Origin: Bacillota bacterium
GTDB lineage: Bacteria; Bacillota; Clostridia; Clostridiales; Caloramatoraceae
NCBI GenBank assembly: GCA_023389275.1
Contig: JAEWEN010000090.1
Coordinates: forward strand, 1 to 34,848
DNA: 34,848 bases
Direction of reading: 5' to 3'
Shown here: piece after piece, positions 15,254 through 23,400 of the stretch
Layout: every line of letters starts with the position of its first letter
Numbering within the stretch: position 1 is the stretch's first letter
Notes under the pieces: model-generated
Databases searched by the model: none
Seen by the model: the letters and a program-made list of their open reading frames with translations, nothing else
What the model was told of the DNA's origin: nothing
Program-made: the position numbers and the translations under genes

Positions 15254-16741
15254 ATGAAAAATATATATGATGTAATTATAATAGGATCAGGGGTTGCTGG
15301 ACTTTTTACTGCAATAAATATTATGAAAAATAAGAAGGTGCTTTTAATATCAAAAACTAAGCTTGGAAAAGGAAGTAGTGAACTTGCTCAAGGTGGAATA
15401 GTTTCATGTATAAATAAAAAGGTTCATTATCAAGATACACTTTATGCAGGATGTTACTATAACAATAAAAGAGCTATAAAAACTCTTCAAAATGAAAGTG
15501 ACAAATGTATAGAAAAATTAATAAATATTGGTGTAAATTTTGAAAAAGATGAAAATGGAAACTATCTATATACAAAAGAAGGAGGACACAGACAAAATAC
15601 TATTCTTTATCATAAAGATGAAACTGGAAAGGAAATAATAAGAGGGTTAGTTAAAAAGGTTTTAGAGAGCAGTAATATTACTATTTTAGAAGATACAATT
15701 GCATTAGATATTTTAAATAAAAAACATATTAAGGGAGTGTATACTTTAAACAGTAAATTAGATATTTTTTATGGTAAAAATATTGTTATAGCAACAGGGG
15801 GAATAGGACAGGTTTACAAATCTACAACTAATCCTTTAGAAATAACAGGTGATGGAATAGCTATGGCAAAAAGAGTAGGTATTAAAATATCTAATATGGA
15901 ATTTATCCAGTTTCATCCAACAGCAATGTGTGATAAAGGATATAGCAGAAGATTTTTAATATCAGAAGCTGCTAGAGGGGAAGGAGGAGTTTTAATAAAT
16001 AGTAAATTTAATAGATTTATGGATAAATATCATAAAATGAAGGAATTAGCCCCAAGAGATATAGTATCAAGAGCTATATATAAAGAGTGTTTAAATGAAA
16101 ATAAAGATTATGTATATATTGATTTAACTAAATTATCAGATGAATTTTTGAAAAGTAGATTTAAAGGAATATATAGTAATTGTCTTAAAAAAGGAGTAAA
16201 TATATCTAAGGATTATATAAAAGTTTATCCATCTCAGCATTATTTAATTGGAGGAATAAAAACAAATTTAAAAGGAGAAACAAGTATTAAAAATATTTAT
16301 GCATGTGGTGAATGTGCTTTTACAGGAGTACATGGTGCAAATAGACTTGCTAGCAACTCTCTACTTGAAGCTATTGTGTTTGGAAGAATAGTGGCAAAAA
16401 ATATTAATAAAAAACAAACAAGTAAAGAATTAATAGAAGAAGATTTTGATATAAAAAATTATAAAGAGAAGTTTGATTGTAAGAATTTAAATTATGTAAG
16501 TATTAAAGAATCAATTAAAGATATAATGGAGGAAAATGTGTTTGTTGTTAGAACTCTAAAAAGGCTATATAAAGCGTATAGTGATATACAAACTATAAAA
16601 TATAATATATATTTAAATAAAAATTTAAGCAAAGATTATTTTGAAATTTTAAATTTAGTAGAAATAGCTAACATTGTAATAACTTCCTGTATTAAAAGAA
16701 AAGAAAGTATTGGTGTTCATTATATAGAAAGAGTATTGTAA
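15254..16741 (+). CDS. nadB: L-aspartate oxidase
   Basis: A 495-residue FAD flavoprotein that oxidises L-aspartate to iminoaspartate, the substrate of NadA. Motifs: FAD-binding VIIIGSGVAGLFTA, SSELAQGGI, the HRQNTILYHKDETG stretch, EFIQFHPTAM, SEAARGEGGVLIN, APRDIVSRAI and GANRLASNSLLEA. These separate it from succinate dehydrogenase only by overall pattern, but the nad context agrees. The start is ATG 15254 with GGGGG 5 bases before it; an in-frame GTG at 15242 lies within the ribosome binding site. The final codons form the left arm of a hairpin that also carries a BirA-like box for the next operon. Confidence 0.93.
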   Translation: MKNIYDVIIIGSGVAGLFTAINIMKNKKVLLISKTKLGKGSSELAQGGIVSCINKKVHYQDTLYAGCYYNNKRAIKTLQNESDKCIEKLINIGVNFEKDENGNYLYTKEGGHRQNTILYHKDETGKEIIRGLVKKVLESSNITILEDTIALDILNKKHIKGVYTLNSKLDIFYGKNIVIATGGIGQVYKSTTNPLEITGDGIAMAKRVGIKISNMEFIQFHPTAMCDKGYSRRFLISEAARGEGGVLINSKFNRFMDKYHKMKELAPRDIVSRAIYKECLNENKDYVYIDLTKLSDEFLKSRFKGIYSNCLKKGVNISKDYIKVYPSQHYLIGGIKTNLKGETSIKNIYACGECAFTGVHGANRLASNSLLEAIVFGRIVAKNINKKQTSKELIEEDFDIKNYKEKFDCKNLNYVSIKESIKDIMEENVFVVRTLKRLYKAYSDIQTIKYNIYLNKNLSKDYFEILNLVEIANIVITSCIKRKESIGVHYIERVL

Positions 16742-16778
16742 ACTTTAAATGAAAAAAGAGTTTACAATACTCTTTTTT
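16728..16778 (+). terminator. Terminator hairpin of nadB, containing its stop codon
   Basis: A perfect 16-bp stem (16728-16743 with 16760-16775) with a 16-base loop and T's at the 3' side. The left arm encodes the last nadB residues and the TAA stop. The loop is longer than in the other terminators of this window, which fits a second role for the arms as a protein-binding site. Confidence 0.7.
16736..16767. promoter_or_regulatory. Candidate BirA (biotin repressor) operator
   Basis: TTGTAAAC (16736-16743) and GTTTACAA (16760-16767) are exact inverted repeats 16 bases apart; counted as nine-base half-sites the spacing is 14. This is the recalled pattern of the biotin operator recognised by BirA (TTGTAAACC...GGTTTACAA). 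It lies 50-80 bases upstream of bioF, and its right half overlaps the likely bioF -35 box. BirA bound to biotinyl-AMP would therefore block bioF-bioH-bioC transcription. Confidence 0.75.
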
Positions 16779-16789
16779 ATGTGTAAACT
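16761..16789 (+). promoter_or_regulatory. Likely promoter of bioF-bioH-bioC
   Basis: TTTACA (16761-16766), 17 bases, TAAACT (16784-16789). The -10 box is weak, but the position inside the operator half-site and 28 bases before ATG 16817 fits a repressible promoter. Confidence 0.5.
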
Positions 16790-16816
16790 ATTAACAAATA
16801 ATATTTCGGAGGAATT

Positions 16817-17938
16817 ATGGATAGTTATATATTCAATAAATTACAAAATATAAAAAATGAGAAATTATATAGATGTGAAAAAAATATTGATAAGTTAAAT
16901 ATTAAAATAAATTTATCTAGCAATGATTACTTATCAATGTCTAAAAATCCAGTTTTATTTAATGAAGCTATAAATGCTATTAATTTATATGGAGTAGGCT
17001 CTCCTTCTTCAAGACTAGTTTCAGGAAACCTTAGTATACATAAAAACCTTGAAAAAACAATTACAAGTTTAAAAGAAACAGAAGACACTATAGTTGTAGG
17101 GTCTGGATATATTGCTAATTTAGGTGTTTTATCATCTTTGTGCAGCAAAGATTTTATTATTTTCTCAGATAAAATTAATCATGCAAGTATAGTTGATGGT
17201 GCTATTTTAAGTAGGGCTAAACTTGTTAGGTACAAGCATTGCGATACTAATGATTTAATTGAAAAAATAACTCAGTATAGTAATTATAAAAAAGTTATTA
17301 TTACAGATAGTGTATTTAGTATGGATGGAGATATAGCGCCTTTAGAAGCTTTAAGTGAAATATCTAAAAAATACAATGCACTTTTAATAGTAGATGATGC
17401 CCATGGATTTGGAGTGCTTGGGAAAAATGGAAGTGGAGCATTAGAGCACTTAAGGTTAAAAAATGAAAATATTATACAAATAGGAACACTAAGTAAAGCT
17501 GTTGGAAATTATGGAGGATTTATAACAGGAAAAAAATTATATATAGATTATTTTAGAAACTTTTTAAGAGGATTTATATACTCAACAGCACTTCCTCCAA
17601 GTGTAATTTTATCAAGTAAAAAATCTATAGAAATTATCTCTACTATGAAAAATGATAGAGAAATTTTAAGAGAAAACTCAATATATTTAAGAACAAAACT
17701 AAAAAATATGAAACTTGAAACAGTAGAAGGCGAGACTCCTATTATTCCTATAATCTTAAAAGGAGAGGAGAAGGTATTAGATATATCTAAAAAACTTCTT
17801 GAAAAAGGAATATATGTACCAGCTATAAGAAAACCTACTGTTCCCAAAGGTTTAGAAAGAATTAGAGTATCATTAAACACAAATATAAGCAAAAAGGATA
17901 TAGATATATTTTTAAATAATCTTAAGGAGCTAATATGA
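16817..17938 (+). CDS. bioF: 8-amino-7-oxononanoate synthase (KAPA synthase)
   Basis: A 373-residue PLP enzyme of the alpha-oxoamine synthase family, which condenses pimeloyl-ACP or pimeloyl-CoA with alanine to give KAPA. Visible are NLSSNDYLSMS, YGVGSPSSRLVSGN, VDDAHGFGVLG (Asp194/His196) and the PLP lysine Lys227 in GTLSKAVGNYGGF. The family also contains glycine C-acetyltransferase, but the neighbouring bioH and bioC genes and the BirA-like operator decide for biotin. CGGAGG is about 6 bases from the ATG. It overlaps bioH by 4 bases (ATGA). Confidence 0.92.
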   Translation: MDSYIFNKLQNIKNEKLYRCEKNIDKLNIKINLSSNDYLSMSKNPVLFNEAINAINLYGVGSPSSRLVSGNLSIHKNLEKTITSLKETEDTIVVGSGYIANLGVLSSLCSKDFIIFSDKINHASIVDGAILSRAKLVRYKHCDTNDLIEKITQYSNYKKVIITDSVFSMDGDIAPLEALSEISKKYNALLIVDDAHGFGVLGKNGSGALEHLRLKNENIIQIGTLSKAVGNYGGFITGKKLYIDYFRNFLRGFIYSTALPPSVILSSKKSIEIISTMKNDREILRENSIYLRTKLKNMKLETVEGETPIIPIILKGEEKVLDISKKLLEKGIYVPAIRKPTVPKGLERIRVSLNTNISKKDIDIFLNNLKELI

Positions 17939-18639
17939 AAAAAATACTTATAATATCAGGTTGGATAGGAAGTGAAAATATTTTTTATCCTATTGCAAAT
18001 AATTTTAAAGATGAAAATATTAAGTTTATAAATTTCAAGAATATAAGATCTCAGTATAATATTTTAGATATTGTAGAAGAAAATATAAAAAATTTTGAAC
18101 CAGATATAATAATAGCCTGGTCTATGGGAACTCTTGCTTTATTAAAAGTTCTTGAAAATATAGCTATAAAAAGTAAATTAGTTTTAATATCTTCTACACA
18201 TAGCTTTATTAAAAGAAAAGATATGGAGTTTGGTTTAGAGGAAGATATTTTAAATAATATGATAAATGCTTTAGTTGAAAACAAAAAAATAGTTTTAAAA
18301 AGATTTTATAAAAATATGCTTTCAACTTGTGAAAAAGAATTTTTTAAGGATTTAGAAAATGATTTTAATATAGTAAATAATGAGTTTAGTGTAAATTCAC
18401 TTTTAAATGGTCTTTTATTTTTAAAAGATACAAGTACATTTGTTAAAAATATAAAAAATAAATCTATTATAATTCATGGGGAAAAAGATAATATATGTAG
18501 TTTAGATGGTGCAATTATATTAAATAAAATTATGTCTAATTCTAAAATAGAAATTTTAAAAGATACAGGTCATATTCCATTTATTACAAATACAGAAAAG
18601 TTTATTAACACACTAAATAAGTTTTTAAAGGATGTATAG
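17935..18639 (+). CDS. bioH: Pimeloyl-ACP methyl ester esterase (BioH-like)
   Basis: A 234-residue alpha/beta hydrolase. The nucleophile is Ser63 in AWSMG, with Asp185 (HGEKD) and His213 (DTGHIPF) completing the triad. Segments LLNGLLFLKDT and the C-terminal HGEKDN...GHIPF...EKF parallel E. coli BioH. BioH removes the methyl group from pimeloyl-ACP methyl ester, ending the disguised fatty-acid cycle begun by BioC. The nucleophile elbow has AWSMGT instead of the commoner GWSLGG, a small variation. It overlaps bioF by 4 bases and is followed by bioC after 2 bases, so gene context supports the call strongly. Confidence 0.85.
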   Translation: MKKILIISGWIGSENIFYPIANNFKDENIKFINFKNIRSQYNILDIVEENIKNFEPDIIIAWSMGTLALLKVLENIAIKSKLVLISSTHSFIKRKDMEFGLEEDILNNMINALVENKKIVLKRFYKNMLSTCEKEFFKDLENDFNIVNNEFSVNSLLNGLLFLKDTSTFVKNIKNKSIIIHGEKDNICSLDGAIILNKIMSNSKIEILKDTGHIPFITNTEKFINTLNKFLKDV

Positions 18640-18641
18640 CA

Positions 18642-19430
18642 ATGATAAATAAAAAAGTAATAAAAGAAAGATTTAACAAGTCATCCTCAGAATATAATAA
18701 TTATGCTTTTGTACAAAAAATAATGGCTAAAAAACTTATAAAATATATAAAAAATACAAATGTAAATTCTATTTTAGAAATAGGATGTGGTACTGGAATA
18801 CTTACTAAAAAACTATTAAGCAAATATAAAAATGCTAAGTTAACAGTTTTAGATATATCAGAAAATATGATATTAGAGTGTAAAAAAAATCTTATTAAAA
18901 GCAATGTTTGTACAAACAATATAGAATTTATATGTTTTGATGGAGAAAATTATAGTGATGATAAAAAGTATGATTTAATTATTTCAAATGCTACTTTTCA
19001 ATGGTTTAAACATCCTATATTATCTATAAAAAATTATGAAAATATGCTAAGTAAAAAAGGTGAAATTATAATATCAACATTTGGAGAAAATACATTTATT
19101 GAACTTGAAAAGTCAGGTAGTAAGGCATGTAAAGCTTTAAATACTAATAAAGTGAATTTTAGAAAAAGCTTTTTATGTGAAAAGGATTTTGAAAGTCACC
19201 TTTTATGTGAAAACTTTATTGTAAAGTCAGAAAATATAAAAGAGTATTTTGATTCTTCTATTGATTTTTTAAAATCAGTAAGAAAAATAGGTGCTAATAT
19301 ATGTGATGAGAATAATATAATATCTCCTAATATAATGAAAAAAACTTTAAATATATATAATGAAAATTTTAAAGAAAACAATAAAGTATATGCAACTTAT
19401 CACTGTATATATTTATATAAGAAAAAATAG
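18642..19430 (+). CDS. bioC: Malonyl-ACP O-methyltransferase (BioC-like)
   Basis: A 262-residue class I SAM methyltransferase. The N-terminus KKVIKERFNKSSSEYNNYAFVQ, the SAM-binding ILEIGCGTGILT at 44-55 and the post-motif NATFQWFKHP and FGENTFIELEKS are characteristic of BioC. It methylates malonyl-ACP (or CoA) so that fatty-acid enzymes can elongate it to pimeloyl-ACP methyl ester. It is third in the bioF-bioH-bioC operon, 2 bases after bioH. Its TAG stop lies in the terminator stem shared with the convergent thioesterase gene. The remaining biotin genes (bioA, bioD, bioB) are not in the window. Confidence 0.9.
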   Translation: MINKKVIKERFNKSSSEYNNYAFVQKIMAKKLIKYIKNTNVNSILEIGCGTGILTKKLLSKYKNAKLTVLDISENMILECKKNLIKSNVCTNNIEFICFDGENYSDDKKYDLIISNATFQWFKHPILSIKNYENMLSKKGEIIISTFGENTFIELEKSGSKACKALNTNKVNFRKSFLCEKDFESHLLCENFIVKSENIKEYFDSSIDFLKSVRKIGANICDENNIISPNIMKKTLNIYNENFKENNKVYATYHCIYLYKKK

Positions 19431-19451
19431 CTCTATTTAGAGCTATTTTTT
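19422..19451. terminator. Bidirectional terminator between bioC and the thioesterase gene
   Basis: A 13-bp stem (19422-19434 with 19439-19451), loop ATTT. The A-run of one arm and T-run of the other give a U-tract in both directions. It includes the bioC stop codon and part of the stop codon of the opposing gene. Confidence 0.9.
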
Positions 19452-20191
19452 TCCCATGTAATCTCTATATCACAAAGATGAATATTTTCACTATTACAAA
19501 TAGCATGTAACGTTTTAACAGAGGAGTTTTCACTTATTATTTCACATTTAGAATATACGCTTCCACCATAACGTTTTTCCTTAGAATATAAAATTTTAAT
19601 ATTAACAGGTGAGTTGTCCTCTAAAAATTTTAAATCAAGGGTTTCAAGTGCCCATGTAATATATTTAGAATTATTTACATGATTATTTGTATCTATATCT
19701 GTGTATCTAACAATAAAATCTTTTTCTAAAGAGAAATTAGATATTTTTTGAGGTTTAATAACTTCAACAATTTCTTCATCTTCTTCTCTTATACCAAAAC
19801 ACTTAATGTCATCATAAGATAGTCTTATAGGTCTTCTTTTTTCAGTGTCTAAGCACATCCAAGAACTTTTTCCCTTAACTAAAATATTATTATTTTCATC
19901 TTTAAGTTCAAAAATTCTATAAGCAAAAAACTTTTTATAAGAATAAGGGATTGTGGTTACAGTAATATTTTCTCCATATGTAGGAAGTCTAAAAATATCT
20001 ATATCCCACTGACATAAAACCCATCCTCTATGTACTTCTTTTAATTTATCAACATCAAGTCCAACACTAGTTGCTTGTTGAGTTGCAACATCAGCAAAAT
20101 AATTTATTATTGATGGAATAAAAGCTTTATTAGTAAAATCAACATCATCATATCTAATTGGATATTTTAAACTCATAGAAGCTCCAGACAT
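19433..20191 (-). CDS. Acyl-ACP thioesterase
   Basis: A 252-residue double hot-dog protein of the acyl-ACP thioesterase family (FatA/FatB type, bacterial form). The N-terminal half has YPIRYDDVDFTNKAFIPSIINY and HRGWVLCQWDIDIFRLPTYG. The C-terminal half has RYTDIDTNNHVNNSKYITWALE, where Asp167, Asn169 and His171 match the D-x-N-x-H catalytic pattern. It releases free fatty acids from acyl-ACP. ATG 20191 is preceded by AGAGGTG at 7 bases; an internal ATG at 20176 (MSLKYP) is a possible alternative. It is a single-gene unit with its own promoter and a palindromic operator candidate. Substrate chain length and physiological role are not deducible. Confidence 0.9.
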   Translation of the reverse strand: MSGASMSLKYPIRYDDVDFTNKAFIPSIINYFADVATQQATSVGLDVDKLKEVHRGWVLCQWDIDIFRLPTYGENITVTTIPYSYKKFFAYRIFELKDENNNILVKGKSSWMCLDTEKRRPIRLSYDDIKCFGIREEDEEIVEVIKPQKISNFSLEKDFIVRYTDIDTNNHVNNSKYITWALETLDLKFLEDNSPVNIKILYSKEKRYGGSVYSKCEIISENSSVKTLHAICNSENIHLCDIEITWEKNSSK

Positions 20192-20211
20192 TAGTAAACA
20201 CCTCTTTTTTG

Positions 20212-20227
20212 TAAAATGTACATTTTA
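20212..20227. promoter_or_regulatory. Perfect palindrome at the thioesterase start site (candidate operator)
   Basis: TAAAATGTACATTTTA is a perfect 16-bp palindrome directly downstream of the -10 box of the minus-strand thioesterase gene, covering the expected transcription start. This is a classic repressor position. No matching regulator gene is adjacent, and it is not the FapR consensus as I recall it. Confidence 0.6.
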
Positions 20228-20235
20228 TTATACCA
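20227..20235 (-). promoter_or_regulatory. Extended -10 promoter of the acyl-ACP thioesterase gene
   Basis: On the minus strand TGGTATAAT forms an extended -10 (TG-N-TATAAT). No good -35 box lies at 17 bases (ACCTAA), which is acceptable with a TG extension. The start would be near 20220. Confidence 0.6.
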
Positions 20236-20313
20236 CAGCTTTTATAATATTAGGTTAAAAATAAATATTACTCATATTTTACTATTTTATGTAAGTATAT
20301 TTTATTATTTTAA

Positions 20314-20342
20314 TTGAAAGTAAATCCTAAAAAGGATAATAT
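20314..20342 (+). promoter_or_regulatory. Promoter of metH
   Basis: TTGAAA (20314-20319), 17 bases, TAATAT (20337-20342). The spacer holds a small inverted repeat, ATCCT-AAAA-AGGAT (20324-20337). The leader from about 20349 to the start codon is only about 60 bases, too short for an S-box or cobalamin riboswitch. Confidence 0.6.
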
Positions 20343-20408
20343 ATAATGAATAGAATATAATATGTATTTAAATAAAAAAATGTAATTAGCTTTTAGGAGG
20401 TGTCAACT

Positions 20409-23400
20409 TTGGGATTTAAAGAAAGTTTAAAGGAAAGAATTCTTGTATTAGATGGTGCAATGGGAACTGCTATACAAGCATATAATTTAACAGAGGCAGA
20501 TTATAGAGGTGAAATATTAAAAGATAGTAAATATGAACTTAAAGGTAATAATGATCTTCTAGTTTTAACAAAACCAGAGGTTATAAGGGAAATACATGAA
20601 AATTATTTAGCTGCAGGAGCGGATATTATAGAAACAAACTCTTTTAACGCAACAAGGGTTTCACAGCTTGATTATGGTACAGATAATATAATATATGATT
20701 TAAACTATGCAGCTGCAAAACTTGCAAAAGAGTGTGCAAAAAAGTATTCAACTAAAGAAAAGCCAAGATATGTTGCAGGATCAGTAGGCCCTACAAATAA
20801 AACATTATCATTATCACCAGATGTTGAAAATCCAGGATATAGGGCAATAAATTTTGATGATATGATGGAATCATATAAAGAGCAAATGGAAGGGCTAATA
20901 GATGGTGGAGTAGATGTTATTTTAATAGAAACAATATTTGATACTTTAAATGCAAGAGCTGCTATTTTTGCTTTAAATACTATTAATGAAGAGAGAAACA
21001 TTGAAATACCTATAATGATATCTGGAACATTAACAGATAAAAGTGGTAGAACTTTATCAGGACAAACCCTAGATGCTTTTATAGAGTCTATAAAAAATGA
21101 GTATGTAATATCAGTAGGACTTAACTGTTCTTTTGGAGCAAAGGATTTAGTGCCTTTTATTAAAAAACTTTCAAATGAAGTACCTTACTATGTAAGTGTG
21201 TATCCTAATGCAGGGCTTCCTAATAGATTTGGAGAGTATGATGAAAAGCCAGAAATAACAGCTGAAAACTTAAAAGAGCTTGTTGATAATAAACACGTTA
21301 ATATAGTAGGTGGTTGCTGTGGAACTACATATGACCATATTAGAGAAATTGCAAAGCTTGTTGAGGGAAAAACACCAAGAACTCCTAAGGAAAAGATTCT
21401 TGAAACAAGACTTGCAGGACTTGAAGTTGTACATGTTACAAAGGAAAACAACTTTTTAAATATAGGAGAAAGAACAAATGTAGCAGGTTCTAAAAAATTT
21501 GCAAGATTAATTTCAGAGAAAAAATATGAAGAGGCTCTTTCTATAGCAAGGGATCAAGTTGAAAACGGAGGACAAGCTATAGATATTAACTTTGATGATG
21601 GTATGTTAAACTCTGAAGAAGAAATGGATAGATTCTTAAAGCTACTAGCTTCAGAGCCTGAAATATCAAAGGTTCCAGTTGTTATAGATTCATCTAAGTA
21701 CTCTGTTATATTAGCAGGACTTAAGGCTATACAAGGAAAGCCAATAGTAAACTCTATAAGTCTTAAAAATGGAGAAGAAGAATTTATAAATCATGCTAAA
21801 ACTATTAAAAAATTTGGTGCTGCTGTAGTTGTTATGGCATTTGATGAAAAAGGTCAAGCAGACACTTATGAAAGAAAAATAGAAGTTTGTAAAAGAGCTT
21901 ATGATGTTTTAGTTGAAAAAGTTAATTTCCCAAGAGAAGATATTATATTTGACCCAAATATTCTAGCAATAGCAACAGGTATGGAAGAACATAATAGTTA
22001 TGGAATTGACTTTATAAAGGCTACAAAATGGATAAAAGAAAATCTTCCAGGAGCTAAAATATCAGGAGGGCTTTCAAATCTTTCATTTTCATTTAGAGGA
22101 AATAATACAATAAGAGAAGCAATGCACTCTGTGTTTTTATATCATGCAATAGAAGCTGGAATGGATATGGCAATATTAAATCCAGGTATGGTTCAAATTT
22201 ATGATGAGATTGACAAAGATCTACTAGAAAAAGTAGAAGCTGTTGTTTTAAATACACATCCTAATGCTGCTGAAGAATTAATTGAATTTGCAGAGCAGTT
22301 TAAAGGGGAAAGTAGTAAAGTTGAAGAAAATAAATTAAAGTGGAGAGAAGAGTGTGTTGAGGAAAGACTAAAACATGCTTTAGTTAAAGGTATTGTTGAT
22401 TTTGTAGAAGAAGATGCAATTGAAGCTAGACAAAACTTTGAAAAATCACTTGATATTATAGAAGGTCCTTTAATGGATGGTATGAAATTAGTTGGAAACT
22501 TATTTGGAGAAGGTAAAATGTTCCTTCCTCAAGTAGTAAAAAGTGCTAGGGTTATGAAAAAAGCAGTATCTGCCTTAATGCCTTATATAGAAGAGGAAAA
22601 ACAAAACTCTTCATCAAACGCAGGAACTATGGTAATGGCAACTGTAAAAGGCGACGTTCATGACATTGGTAAAAACATTGTAGGAGTTGTACTTTCTTGT
22701 AATAACTTTAATGTTATAGACCTTGGAATAATGGTTCATCCAGAGGAGATTGTAAAAGCTGCTAAAGAAAATAACGCAGATATAGTAGGTCTTTCAGGAC
22801 TTATAACTCCATCTTTAGATGAAATGGGAATAGTTGCAGAGATGATGGAAAAAGAAGGAATGAATATTCCTATAATGGTTGGAGGAGCTACTACTAGTAA
22901 GGTTCATACTGCTATAAAGCTTGCTCCAAAATATAAAGGTGGTGTATACCACACACTTGATGCTTCAAAATGTGTTGAAGTTGCAAAAATACTTACAGAT
23001 AAAAACAAAAAAGTTGAGTATGAAAAACAAATAAAAGAAGATTATGAAAAAATAATAGAAAGCTATAAAAAAGAAGATGAAAATCTTTTAAGTCTTAATG
23101 AAGCAAGGAAGAACAAATTAAAAGTTGATTGGAATAGCCTAAATGTAAAAACTCCAGATTTTAGAGGAATTGAAAAAATAAATGTTCCTGTTAAAAAACT
23201 TAGAGAAGGAATTGATTGGACATTTTTCTTTGTTGAATGGGGAATTAAAAAAAGCTTCCCTAAAGTTTTAGAAGATGATAAATATAAGGAAGAAGCAAAA
23301 AAACTTTATATTGATGCAAATGTAATGCTTGATGAATTTGAAGAAAATGAAAACATTAACCCACATGGTGTTTATGGACTATTTGATGCATTTTCAGAAA

